Positions 16,018-23,767 of a stretch of 64,000 nucleotides of DNA are shown here, one piece after another. The stretch is from Bryobacteraceae bacterium. Lineage in GTDB: Bacteria > Acidobacteriota > Terriglobia > Bryobacterales > Bryobacteraceae. How positions within the stretch are numbered: the first letter of the stretch is position 1; every line of letters starts with the position of its first letter. The notes under the pieces were generated by a model that did not search any database, was not told where the DNA came from, and saw nothing but the letters and a program-made list of their open reading frames with translations. Position numbers and translations under genes: made by a program. Location of the stretch: positions 1 to 64,000 of the forward strand of contig JAHCHE010000017.1 in the NCBI GenBank assembly GCA_026129905.1, read 5' to 3'.

Positions 16018-17049
16018 ATGTCGGCGATCGATCGGAACCTCAGCCAGGAAGAGATCGACAGCGTATTCCAGAACCTGCGCGAAGGCGGCGCCGGCCGCCA
16101 AGCCGCCAAGAAGGCGCTGCCGTACGACTTCCGCCGTCCCGACCGAATCCCCAAAGACCAACTGCGCGCCATCCACCTGCTGCACGAGAATTTCGCCCGT
16201 AGCGTTGCGTCGAGCCTGTCGGCCTACCTGCGAGCGTATGTGACCGTGAACCTGGTCTCGGTCGAGCAGATTTCGTTCGTCGAGTTTTGTCAGTGCCTTC
16301 CGTCGCCGACGGTGCTCATCTCGTTGGGAATGAAGCCCTATGATGGTTACGCCATCCTGGAGATGAACCCGACGCTGGTGTTCCCGATCCTGGAGATGGT
16401 GCTCGGCGGAACGGGCAAATCGGCGGTGGCGGTAAACCGTGAGATTACCGAGATCGAGCAATCGATCCTGGACAGCATCTGCCGCATCATCCTTCACGAC
16501 TTGCGTGAGGCGTGGAAGGGCGTGGCCACCATCGCATTCAACGTCGAGGGACACGAAACGGAACCGCAGTTGCTCCAGATCCTGGCGCCGAACGAAGCGG
16601 TTGTGGCCGTAAGCATGGAGGCGAAGATCGGCGAGAACGCCGGCATGATGAACCTCGGCATTCCGTCGATCCTGGTGAAGATGCTGCGCCAGAAATTCGA
16701 GCAGCAGTTGTCGCTTCGCAAGCCCGGCTCGTCGGAAGAAGTGCATGAGCGGCTGGTCAAACTGCTGCAAGGGGCGCAGTTCCACCTCGACGCGCGTTTG
16801 GCGGGCAGCAGGCTGCGCGTGGAAGACATGCTCAGCCTCAAGGAAGGGGATGTCCTGACCTTCGATTACCCCCTCGATCGGCCTCTACAGCTCGAGATCA
16901 ACGGTAAGCGCCGTTTCGACGGGCAAGTAGTGGACAACGGACGTAAACGAGCCTTCCTGGTTCAGGACGCGGTGGCCCACGACCGCGGCTCGCGCAAGAG
17001 CCGGCGGCCTCTACGCTCGCTGATTGCCGAGAACCAGTCTGCCGACTGA
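16018..17049 (+). CDS. fliM: Flagellar motor switch protein FliM
   Basis: 343 residues. It starts with the FliM tail MSAIDRNLSQEEIDSVF, whose 'LSQEEID' is the CheY-binding peptide. The FliM core follows: YDFRRPDRIPKDQLRAIHLL, HENFARSVASSLSAYLRAYV, the GGxG-like 'EMVLGGTGKSAVAVNREIT' and 'EIEQSILDSICRIILHDLREAW'. It ends with a SpoA domain (LLQGAQFHLDARLAGSRLRV, 'LKEGDVLTFDYPLD'). In the C-ring it couples CheY-P to rotor direction. It is the only flagellar gene visible in 64 kb, outside any flagellar operon, with unrelated neighbours. Confidence 0.92.
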   Translation: MSAIDRNLSQEEIDSVFQNLREGGAGRQAAKKALPYDFRRPDRIPKDQLRAIHLLHENFARSVASSLSAYLRAYVTVNLVSVEQISFVEFCQCLPSPTVLISLGMKPYDGYAILEMNPTLVFPILEMVLGGTGKSAVAVNREITEIEQSILDSICRIILHDLREAWKGVATIAFNVEGHETEPQLLQILAPNEAVVAVSMEAKIGENAGMMNLGIPSILVKMLRQKFEQQLSLRKPGSSEEVHERLVKLLQGAQFHLDARLAGSRLRVEDMLSLKEGDVLTFDYPLDRPLQLEINGKRRFDGQVVDNGRKRAFLVQDAVAHDRGSRKSRRPLRSLIAENQSAD

Positions 17050-17134
17050 CCCTTCGGCTCGATCAAGCGGAGCCCGGTCCGCAGCGTAGCTTCCGCTTGC
17101 CGGGACCGCTCTCCCGTCTGAGCAGCGCTTCCAC

Positions 17135-17527
17135 CTACTCTCCCTGCCGCAGAACGCTGGCAAGAACGTGCCGATGGCACTGGGACGCGTCCTCCGGACA
17201 GTGGCACATCAAGGTCACCGTCCCCCGTTTGCCGAGTTCCGTCAGCAGCCGCAGCGTGAACTTCTGGCCGCGGTTCCTGATTGTCCGGTTGCGGTCGTCG
17301 ATCGGTCCGCTTTCAAACAGTTCAGCCCGATATCGCCGCTTGAACTCCGCCCACGTGATAGCGCCTTCCTGCGCAGCTCGCAGCAACTCCTCGCTCGGTC
17401 CGAGATTCGGCATCCACACGTCGTAGCGGTCTTTTGGCAGACCGCGCCCGCGGAAGCGCGCTACGAGCAAACGTAGGCCATCGGTCTTCGGCTCGATCGA
17501 CGAATGCACCGACTTCGTCCTGATCAT
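17135..17527 (-). CDS. DUF488 family protein
   Basis: 130 residues from the ATG at 17527 (MIRTKSVHSSIEPKTDGLRL). The family blocks are 'RFRGRGLPKDRYDVWMPNLG', 'EELLRAAQEGAITWAEFKRR' and the C-terminal TVTLMCHCPEDASQCHRHVL, with the Cys-His-Cys pattern of this small family. The biochemical function of DUF488 is not settled. It stands alone, upstream of the TIM-barrel gene on the same strand. Confidence 0.85.
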   Translation of the reverse strand: MIRTKSVHSSIEPKTDGLRLLVARFRGRGLPKDRYDVWMPNLGPSEELLRAAQEGAITWAEFKRRYRAELFESGPIDDRNRTIRNRGQKFTLRLLTELGKRGTVTLMCHCPEDASQCHRHVLASVLRQGE

Positions 17528-17612
17528 GCTTACGCCCGCATTTTCTCGCGCACGTCGCGGCCAGGGCAAGCGGTTCAAGCCCGCACTGGCCCGCACGGCC
17601 GGACCGCCGGCG

Positions 17613-18509
17613 TTAGCCGGCGAAAACAGAACGGACTTCGGCGAGGAACTTCGCGACCTTCACCGCCGGATCGCCCGGCCCGAGCGTTTCGATCGGCAGG
17701 AAACCGCGATAGCCGGCCCTGTCGATGATCGCCTTCAACCTGCCCAGGTCGGTCGGCGTCTCTTTGTCGCCATAGCCGACGTTCTCCTTCAACTGCCAGG
17801 AGACGGCGTAGGGGACGAGTTGCTCGATTTCGGCGTACGGGTCGCCCTGTCGGAGACTGCCGACATCGAGGACGATGCCGAACCACTCCGAGTTGACGGC
17901 GTTGACCAGGCGGACCGTCTCGGCCGCCGTTTTGAGGAAGTCGTTGTGGTTTTGCAGACCGACAACAACGCCGTGGCTCTGACCGTACGCGACGCATTCC
18001 CGGAGATCCGGGACCATCCAATCCAACACCTGGTCGAAGCTATAGCCGGCGGGCACGCCTCGCCCGCTGAAGACGCGGATGACGGACGCGCCGAGGGTGG
18101 CCGCAACCTCGATCCATGCCTTCACGAGTTGGACGTCCCGCTTGCGCGCCGCGGCGTCGGGAACCGAGAAGTCGTTCCGTACGCCGGTGCCGAAGACCGT
18201 GACGCCGTTGACGAGCGCTTCGCGCTTCAGGTTGCGGATGTAGTCGCCGGGGGGCGCCTGGGGGTAGCCCGGGAAGTAATAACCCGTGGCGTCCAGCGCC
18301 TCGATGCCATGCCGGGCGCAGTAGTGGACCACATCGGAGAGCGTCAACGAGCCATCGCGCAGCGGCCGATCGAAGGAGTACGAGTTGAGCGCAATGCGCA
18401 CGTGGGCGCCGGGCAGACGCGCGACTTTGGGCTGGGCGAGGACCGCCCGCGGGACGGTGAGTCCGATAGCGGACTGCGCCAAAGCACGGCGAGAAATTTG
18501 TACGTCCAT
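17613..18509 (-). CDS. Exported sugar phosphate isomerase/epimerase-like TIM barrel
   Basis: 298 residues from the ATG at 18509 (MDVQISRRALAQSAIGLTVP), a likely twin-arginine or Sec signal with cleavage near VLAQ. The barrel belongs to the xylose-isomerase-like AP-endonuclease-2 superfamily: HVRIALNSYSFDRPL, IEALDATGYYFPGY, LGASVIRVFSGRG, VVVGLQNHNDFLKTAAET (metal ligand region), EWFGIVLDVGSL and GFLPIETLGPGDP. His and Asp/Glu metal ligands appear kept in 'QNHND', 'LDVGS' and 'PIETLG'. The natural substrate is unknown; the export signal suggests a periplasmic sugar. Confidence 0.75.
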   Translation of the reverse strand: MDVQISRRALAQSAIGLTVPRAVLAQPKVARLPGAHVRIALNSYSFDRPLRDGSLTLSDVVHYCARHGIEALDATGYYFPGYPQAPPGDYIRNLKREALVNGVTVFGTGVRNDFSVPDAAARKRDVQLVKAWIEVAATLGASVIRVFSGRGVPAGYSFDQVLDWMVPDLRECVAYGQSHGVVVGLQNHNDFLKTAAETVRLVNAVNSEWFGIVLDVGSLRQGDPYAEIEQLVPYAVSWQLKENVGYGDKETPTDLGRLKAIIDRAGYRGFLPIETLGPGDPAVKVAKFLAEVRSVFAG

Positions 18510-18552
18510 TGCCGAGGCAGTATAGCGCAACTGGCCGGAACCCGCGCCGAAG

Positions 18553-18981
18553 CTAGCCGATCCGCTCGCGGCCCGCTCGCCGGGGCTTAGGCTTTGCTTT
18601 GCTCTCGAGATTGAGCGCCACGGCTGCGCGGATGAGATCCTTCAATGCCGCTTCGTCGACCTCGTCGCCCTCATGGAGGTCGATGGCGCGCCTGGTATTC
18701 CCCTCCAGGCTGGAGTTGAATAGACCGGCGGGGTCCTTCAACGCAGCTCCCTTGAGAAATGTCATCTTGACGACGTTCTTGTACGTCTCTCCGGTGCAGA
18801 CGATGCCGCCGTGCGACCAGACGGGAGTCCCCATCCACTTCCATTCTTCGACGATCTCGGCGTCTGCCTCGCGTATGATTCTGCGCACTTTCGCAAGCGT
18901 CTGGCCGCGCCAGTCCCCAAGTTCCTTGATCCTTTCGTCGATCAATGCAGAGGCGGATTCTACCGGGACGGGCCTTTTCAT
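18553..18981 (-). CDS. DUF1801 domain protein
   Basis: 142 residues with GGAG seven bases before the ATG. The sequence SALIDERIKELGDWRGQTLA, 'IVEEWKWMGTPVWSHGGIVC' and KNVVKMTFLKGAALKDPAGL, then GNTRRAIDLHEGDEVDEAAL, is the YdhG-like fold: a compact protein of 110-140 residues of unknown role. The C-terminus is basic (KAKPKPRRAGRERIG). A paralogue lies divergently 145 bases away. Confidence 0.85.
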   Translation of the reverse strand: MKRPVPVESASALIDERIKELGDWRGQTLAKVRRIIREADAEIVEEWKWMGTPVWSHGGIVCTGETYKNVVKMTFLKGAALKDPAGLFNSSLEGNTRRAIDLHEGDEVDEAALKDLIRAAVALNLESKAKPKPRRAGRERIG

Positions 18982-19126
18982 GTCAGCTCCAATTCTCGCA
19001 CCTATATTAGTCGTGCTCGGCGCAACATGCGCCTCGGAAAATGGAAGCCTCGTCCTTCCGCCCCGGAAGCAGGAATCAATTGGAATAATGGTGAATACCG
19101 TAAGTCTCGTAGTTGGAGTAAACACA

Positions 19127-19597
19127 ATGGCCGGCAAGACGTCCACGAAATCGGCGAAGATCGCGAAGAAGGCCCCCGCCAAGCGGGTCGCTACGAAAAT
19201 GACCCTCCTCGCAGGCGGCAACCCGCAGATCGCGAAGGCTGAAGGCGACGCCCCCGTGCAGGCCTACCTCGCGGCCATGCCGGGCTGGAAAAGCGACGTC
19301 GGGCGCCTCCTCGACGCGCTGATCGTGCGCACCGTCCCCGGCGTGCGCAAGGCGGTCAAATGGAACTCGCCCTTCTACGGAGTCGAGGGCCAGGGCCGGT
19401 TCCTCAGCTTCCATTGCTTCAGGAACTACGTCAAGCTGGCTTTCTTCCGCGGCGCGTCGCTGCGTCCTGTCCCCCCCGGCGAGTCCAAGCACAAGGAAGT
19501 GCGCTACCTCGACATCCACCGGGACGACCAGCTCGACGAGGCGCAGTTGGCGACATGGATCCGGCAGGCGGCCGCCTTGCCCGGCTGGGTCCCGTAA
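19127..19597 (+). CDS. DUF1801 domain protein, second copy
   Basis: 156 residues from the ATG at 19127, with GGAG eight bases upstream; an ATG at 19088 has none. After a Lys/Ala-rich tail (KSAKIAKKAPAKRVATK), the domain runs VQAYLAAMPGWKSDVGRLLD, 'VPGVRKAVKWNSPFYGVEG' and YVKLAFFRGASLRPVPPG, then 'EVRYLDIHRDDQLDEAQLAT'. It shares the fold and the closing 'LDIHxxDxxDEAxL' block with the divergent neighbour, so the pair probably arose by duplication. Role unknown. Confidence 0.85.
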   Translation: MAGKTSTKSAKIAKKAPAKRVATKMTLLAGGNPQIAKAEGDAPVQAYLAAMPGWKSDVGRLLDALIVRTVPGVRKAVKWNSPFYGVEGQGRFLSFHCFRNYVKLAFFRGASLRPVPPGESKHKEVRYLDIHRDDQLDEAQLATWIRQAAALPGWVP

Positions 19598-19621
19598 AAC
19601 CTCCATCGCGAGCAAAGCCGG

Positions 19622-19732
19622 TTATCGTCTTCGCCGGAATCCTAACGCGATTTGTGCGAGCCTCCGCCGCGACAGACGTGCGTACAGGTCGCGGTAAGTT
19701 TCGTAAGGCTCCAGGATCAGGGCGTCCAGCAT
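19622..19732 (-). other. Short coding-like frame, possible gene remnant
   Basis: A 36-codon frame MLDALILEPYETYRDLYARL continues for 16 residues to a TAA at 19622-19624. The same frame reads upstream through SERIRFLK before a stop. The amino acid pattern looks protein-like, but no start with a ribosome site is seen. It may be the 3' end of a lost gene or a very small protein. Low certainty. Confidence 0.25.
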
Positions 19733-19776
19733 CTTCAAAAAGCGAATGCGCTCGCTGACATTGGTCGCTCATCGTT

Positions 19777-20235
19777 TCATTTGTCTTCGTACTTGCGCTC
19801 AGCGAGTTCTTGCGCAAGTCCGATGAGAAGTCCTTCAGGCCCGCGGATGTAGCAGAGCCGATACGCGTCTTTATACTGGACTACCTCGCCTACGAGTTGC
19901 GCGCCGCACTTGCGGAGCCTCTCAAGCGTTTCGTCGATGTCGTCAACGGCGAACATGACGCGGAGGTAGCCTAGAGCGTTCACCGGGGCGTTGCGGTGAT
20001 CCGCGACGGCAGCCGGCGCGAGAAAGCGCGAGAGTTCGAGCCTGCCGTGGCCGTCCGGCGTACGCATCATGGCAATCTCTACGCGCTGATTGCCCAGTCC
20101 GGTGACACGTCCGGCCCACTCTCCTTCGATCATGGCCCGCCCTTCGAGCTCGAGGCCGAGCTCGCGAAAGAAATCAATCGTCGCTGCGAGGTCATCGACG
20201 ACGATTCCCACGTTGTCCATCCTTTTGAGGGCCAT
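19777..20235 (-). CDS. VOC family (glyoxalase-like) protein
   Basis: 152 residues. One paired beta-alpha-beta3 module: MALKRMDNVGIVVDDLAATI, 'FFRELGLELEGR', GNQRVEIAMMRTPDGHGRLE, NALGYLRVMFAVDDIDETLE, 'GAQLVGEVVQYKDAYRLCYI' and RGPEGLLIGLAQEL. This matches the glyoxalase/bleomycin-resistance/dioxygenase superfamily. Metal-binding positions cannot be assigned with certainty (Glu in GRLELSRF and Glu in 'GPEGLLI' are candidates). Activity is unknown. Confidence 0.88.
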   Translation of the reverse strand: MALKRMDNVGIVVDDLAATIDFFRELGLELEGRAMIEGEWAGRVTGLGNQRVEIAMMRTPDGHGRLELSRFLAPAAVADHRNAPVNALGYLRVMFAVDDIDETLERLRKCGAQLVGEVVQYKDAYRLCYIRGPEGLLIGLAQELAERKYEDK

Positions 20236-20302
20236 GCGTCCAATCTACAAGGTGTGGCCTAATCTGGCAACGGACAAGTGGGCATCTTCAGCGGGACGAG
20301 AG

Positions 20303-20837
20303 TCATCCGCGACCGGAGGGACAAAATCCCAGGTGCGGAAGACGAGGTCGTGGCGGCGAAAGACCAGCAAGGAGGTCTCGCACGCGATCCACGGGTCCGA
20401 CGACCAAGTATGAAGCGGCGCAGGCCGTCCGACCATCGCCGTCCGTGAACGGGTGAATCCAGTTGAGCCGCCACATCACGTACGCACACAGATGTAGAGC
20501 GTTACGGCGGCCCCAGTTCTCGTTGATGTAGTCGCAGAGGTCCTCGACCATTTCGGGAACCTGATGCGCCCCAACGGGGCGGTGGCGGCTGCCCGCCGAT
20601 TTCGATATCGGCGGGTCGCCAGTTTCCCGCATAGGAACTGATCCCTTCCAGAGCTATCCGATGTAGATGAAGCAGTTGCGATGGAGGAAATCGGAACTCG
20701 CGGTCTGGGTGCAGGAAGTACTCGACCATCTCCACAACGGCGTCGAATTGCCTGAGCCCATTGAGAGCCTCCTGCTCGGCAAGGAGGTCCGGGTCGGTGA
20801 TTAGTTCGGCAAGCGCGCGGTCGCCGATGGTCTGCAA
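20303..20837 (-). pseudogene. Frameshifted Fic family gene
   Basis: The first frame starts MQTIGDRALAELITDPDLLA and reaches FPPSQLLHLHRIALEGISSY then AGNWRPADIEIGG. A one-base change near 20590 moves it to SRHRPVGAHQVPEMVEDLCD, YINENW and WRLNWIHPFTDGDGRTACAA. In active Fic AMP-transferases the motif is HPFx(D/E)GNGRxxR; here Asn is Asp and the second Arg is Cys. After SYLVV the usual C-terminal 100 residues are not found in any frame. A frameshift, damaged motif and missing end all point to a dead gene. Confidence 0.75.
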
Positions 20838-20850
20838 GTGTCTGAAAGAC

Positions 20851-20925
20851 TGGTAGCGCTAACGGGATTCGAACCCGTATTTGAGCCTTGAGAGGGCTCC
20901 GTCCTAACCCTTAGACGATAGCGCC
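20851..20925 (-). tRNA. tRNA-Glu (anticodon CTC)
   Basis: On the minus strand the cloverleaf starts GGCGCTATCG. The anticodon loop is CTCTCAA (anticodon CTC), the T loop is TTCGAAT in ACGGG/CCCGT, and the CCA end is encoded. It reads GAG codons. The first acceptor pair is G-U. Confidence 0.93.
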
Positions 20926-20948
20926 GCTTGCCATCAGTATAGCAGGCG

Positions 20949-22148
20949 TCATTTCACGGCGATGATCGAGATCTCCTCCAGCTTCGGCCAGCGGCCCTTG
21001 TCGTCGGCCTTCCGCTCCACCGGCGGCAGCGGCTGCACCGTCGTCCGCGTCGGCGGCGCGCCGGTGAAGTACGACCCGTACACCGCGTTCATTTTCGCGA
21101 ACTCGTCCAGGTTGTCCACGTAAACGTTGCTGGCAACCACGTGCGAGAAGTCCAGGCCGGCCTCCTCCAGCCCGTCGAGCAGGTTCCGCATCGTTTGCCG
21201 CACTTGCCCGTCGACTTCGGACGCATAAATGCCGGAGTTGGGTCCCGGAATGAAGGCGGACTTGGCGGAGCAGTAGAACGTATCGCCCGCGAAGACGCAC
21301 GGGCTCGCGGTCGCGCTCGGCGCCATATTCTTCGGCCGGACGGCGCGGCGCTGGCTCAAGTCGCGGACCCCCACGCCGGTCAGCGCGAAGTTGGCGCCGT
21401 CAGGCAAAGACGCGACGCGGATCGTCGCGCGGGCGGGCGTATTGCCGAACTCGAACTGCCCCGCGTATGCCTTGTTCATCACGTCCATCGGCATGCCGTC
21501 GGTGAGGTATGGATTGATGAAAACCATGTGCGCCAGGCTCAGGCCGGCCGCCTTGACGACCTCGCCCGCACGCTCGAGCGCATTGCGCGCTTCGGCCTGG
21601 GGATCGGCTGGCGGCTTGCCGCTTGCGTCCGCGCCGGTCACGGCGCCCAGGTACAGGCGGTCGCCCGTCAACACTGCCCGGCCCTTGGCGCCAGGCAGTT
21701 CGACGACCTTTTTCTTCGCGAGGTCGGTAACGGCGACGACGGTGATCTCGATGGGCGTGTTGGTGGGCATCCGCTTAACGCCGACTACCGCTCGGGCCGG
21801 CGGATCCTTGGCGAAGTACGCCGTCCAGACCGGCTCCACGACGCCAAGGTTGCTCATATTGTCGAGGTAGAGATGCGCGTAGACGATGTGCTGCATCGTC
21901 AGGCCGGCCGCCTCGACGATGGCCTTCACGTTTTCCAGGCACTGCTTCGTCTGCTGTCCGAACGAGCCGAGTTCCTTACCGTCCGGCGTTCGTGCCCCCT
22001 GACCCGAGACGTACAAGTAGTCGCCGGCGAGAATGCCGGGGCTGTAGGGACCCACCGGCTTGGGACCAGCCGGCGGCACGATAACCCGCTTCTCGGCGGC
22101 CACGGCGAGACAAGCGAAGATGAGGACTGCGGCAATGTGACGTGACAT
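20949..22148 (-). CDS. Secreted protein with three fused RidA domains
   Basis: 399 residues with a Sec signal (SRHIAAVLIFACLAVAA). Three YjgF/YER057c/UK114 domains follow at about 28-147, 152-262 and 275-399. Each has the late strand block: PPARAVVGVKRMP (Arg119), TPARATIRVASLP (Arg240) and PPTRTTVQPLP (Arg368). The arginine corresponds to the RidA residue that holds the carboxylate of reactive imines. Single-domain RidA works as a trimer with sites at subunit faces, so a three-in-one chain could fold as a pseudo-trimer. The signal peptide is odd, as RidA normally acts on cytosolic 2-aminoacrylate. The start lies upstream of the tRNA-Ser gene and is transcribed away from it. Confidence 0.85.
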   Translation of the reverse strand: MSRHIAAVLIFACLAVAAEKRVIVPPAGPKPVGPYSPGILAGDYLYVSGQGARTPDGKELGSFGQQTKQCLENVKAIVEAAGLTMQHIVYAHLYLDNMSNLGVVEPVWTAYFAKDPPARAVVGVKRMPTNTPIEITVVAVTDLAKKKVVELPGAKGRAVLTGDRLYLGAVTGADASGKPPADPQAEARNALERAGEVVKAAGLSLAHMVFINPYLTDGMPMDVMNKAYAGQFEFGNTPARATIRVASLPDGANFALTGVGVRDLSQRRAVRPKNMAPSATASPCVFAGDTFYCSAKSAFIPGPNSGIYASEVDGQVRQTMRNLLDGLEEAGLDFSHVVASNVYVDNLDEFAKMNAVYGSYFTGAPPTRTTVQPLPPVERKADDKGRWPKLEEISIIAVK

Positions 22149-22227
22149 GGAAACTCCTCGGGATATTCTCCCAAAGCCGGACGCGGTTATGTTGCGGGCG
22201 CCGCTTTCGGTCCGCTACCTTGAAAGC

Positions 22228-22317
22228 GGAGGAATGGCCGAGCGGTCGAAGGCGGCGGTCTTGAAAACCGCAGTAGTCGAAAGGCTACCGGGGGTTCGAA
22301 TCCCTCTTCCTCCGCCA
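22228..22317 (+). tRNA. tRNA-Ser (anticodon TGA)
   Basis: 90 bases starting GGAGGAATGGCCGAGCGG. The anticodon loop is CTTGAAA (anticodon TGA), there is a long variable arm, the T loop is GGTTCGAATCC, and the acceptor end is TTCCTCCGCCA with CCA encoded. It reads UCA codons. Confidence 0.95.
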
Positions 22318-22426
22318 AATTCCTTGACCGCGGCGCGCGATTAAGCTCGCGGGACACTTCTGCCGGGCGCGCTGACGTCTCCGCCGCATGATAAACTCGT
22401 CCCCGCGACTGCGCCGAGGTTCCACC

Positions 22427-23437
22427 ATGCTTCGATTTCTACTTTGCTTGACGCTGCTAACCGCCGGCGCGGCGGCGCAGCGGAAAACGGGCAACCCCCT
22501 GGACCACCTGCCGAAGAACGTCGAACTACTCACGCATTTCGGCGAGCGCGCGGATTTTTCGCCCGACAACCGCCACATCGCCTTCATGAACAAAAGTTTC
22601 GGCGATGCGTTCACGGTGGACATCCGGACGAAGATCATCCGGTGCCTCACCTGCAACGTGCCCGGCGCCGCGTTCCTGCGCGTGATGCACCTGGTCTCCG
22701 GCGACTACATCCTCATCGGCCCGGAATCCTTCAAGGACATCCGCGCCAGCCGGCGCGACGACAACGAGCTGTGGTTCCTCAGCAGGAAGGCGGGCTCGAA
22801 GCCGGTCCGGCTCGGACAAAAGATGAGCGAGGGCGCGGCCGTATCCAAGCAAAGCATGAAGATCGGCTTCTCGGTCTTCCGTTCGCAGGACCCGAGCCTG
22901 GCGCCGGACCAGTCGCAGTTGTTCGTGGCGGAGGTGGATCTGTCCGGCTCCACGCCGAGGCTCGCCAACAAGAAGATGGTCTACGAAAGCAAAACCGCGG
23001 GCTGCCGCATCGAAGCGCAGGACTTCTTCGATAACGACCGGAAGATGACCTTCACCTGCTACGAGCCGAAAGACCTGGCTTCGGTCATGGCGCTCGACCT
23101 CGAAACCGGCAAAGCCGAAAACATGTCGCAGGCGCCGGGCAAGTACAACGAGGTGGAGGGCATTTTCCCCGGCGGCGAATTCACGCTGGTGGAGTCGGAC
23201 CGGCAGGTGGACACGCTGGGCGGCGATCGGGGCTCGCGCAACATCGACATCTGGAGACTCCGGCTGGACGGCACGGGGAAAGATTTCGTACGGTTGACGC
23301 ACTTCAACGACTATGAAGGCGGAAAAGCGTCGAACCCGGTCGTCTCAACCGACGGCCGGCTGATGGCTTTTCAAAGCGCGCGTACGGCGGATGAAGCAGG
23401 CGTCGGCTACGGGATCCTTCTCTACCGGCTGGATTGA
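22427..23437 (+). CDS. Secreted TolB-like beta-propeller protein
   Basis: 336 residues from the ATG at 22427 (MLRFLLCLTLLTAGAAAQ), a clear signal peptide; GAGG is eight bases upstream. The body is made of repeated four-stranded blades with WD40-like/PD40 turns: ADFSPDNRHIAFMNKS, 'DNELWFLSRKAGSKPVRL', ASVMALDLETGKAENMSQAP, RNIDIWRLRLDGTGKDFVRL and 'NPVVSTDGRLMAFQSAR'. Such proteins act as periplasmic sensors or binding modules. It stands alone downstream of tRNA-Ser. No catalytic site is seen. Confidence 0.75.
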   Translation: MLRFLLCLTLLTAGAAAQRKTGNPLDHLPKNVELLTHFGERADFSPDNRHIAFMNKSFGDAFTVDIRTKIIRCLTCNVPGAAFLRVMHLVSGDYILIGPESFKDIRASRRDDNELWFLSRKAGSKPVRLGQKMSEGAAVSKQSMKIGFSVFRSQDPSLAPDQSQLFVAEVDLSGSTPRLANKKMVYESKTAGCRIEAQDFFDNDRKMTFTCYEPKDLASVMALDLETGKAENMSQAPGKYNEVEGIFPGGEFTLVESDRQVDTLGGDRGSRNIDIWRLRLDGTGKDFVRLTHFNDYEGGKASNPVVSTDGRLMAFQSARTADEAGVGYGILLYRLD

Positions 23438-23767
23438 GGTCAACTCGATCTACCTCGCTTGGCGCGATTCTAAGCACAAAAGCTTGCTGTTGCTCTTCCA
23501 TGCCTCATTTATCCCTATCAGCAGTAATCGGAACAGAGACGATATCACACTGTAGTCCACGGCCCTTCCGCCGTGATCTCCCAACCCGCCAGCACCACGC
23601 TGACATCCTTCGGCGTCACCCAACTGGCCTCGTATCCCAGCTTCGGTTCCACCACAGCAGACCCGCGGCTCCGAGGACGGCGGCGGCCATCGGGACTCTT
23701 GCGGCGGACGTATCCATAGCTATTCAATAAGAGGGATTTGCAGCGTGATCAGGCGGGAGAAAATCCA
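23438..23767. other. Intergenic stretch, no gene recognised
   Basis: 330 bases. A minus-strand frame ending near 23545 reads KLGYEASWVTPKDVSVVLAG, which looks protein-like but has no start or partner and may be a gene relic. The last bases hold GGGAG before the TTG start of the next gene. Confidence 0.4.
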
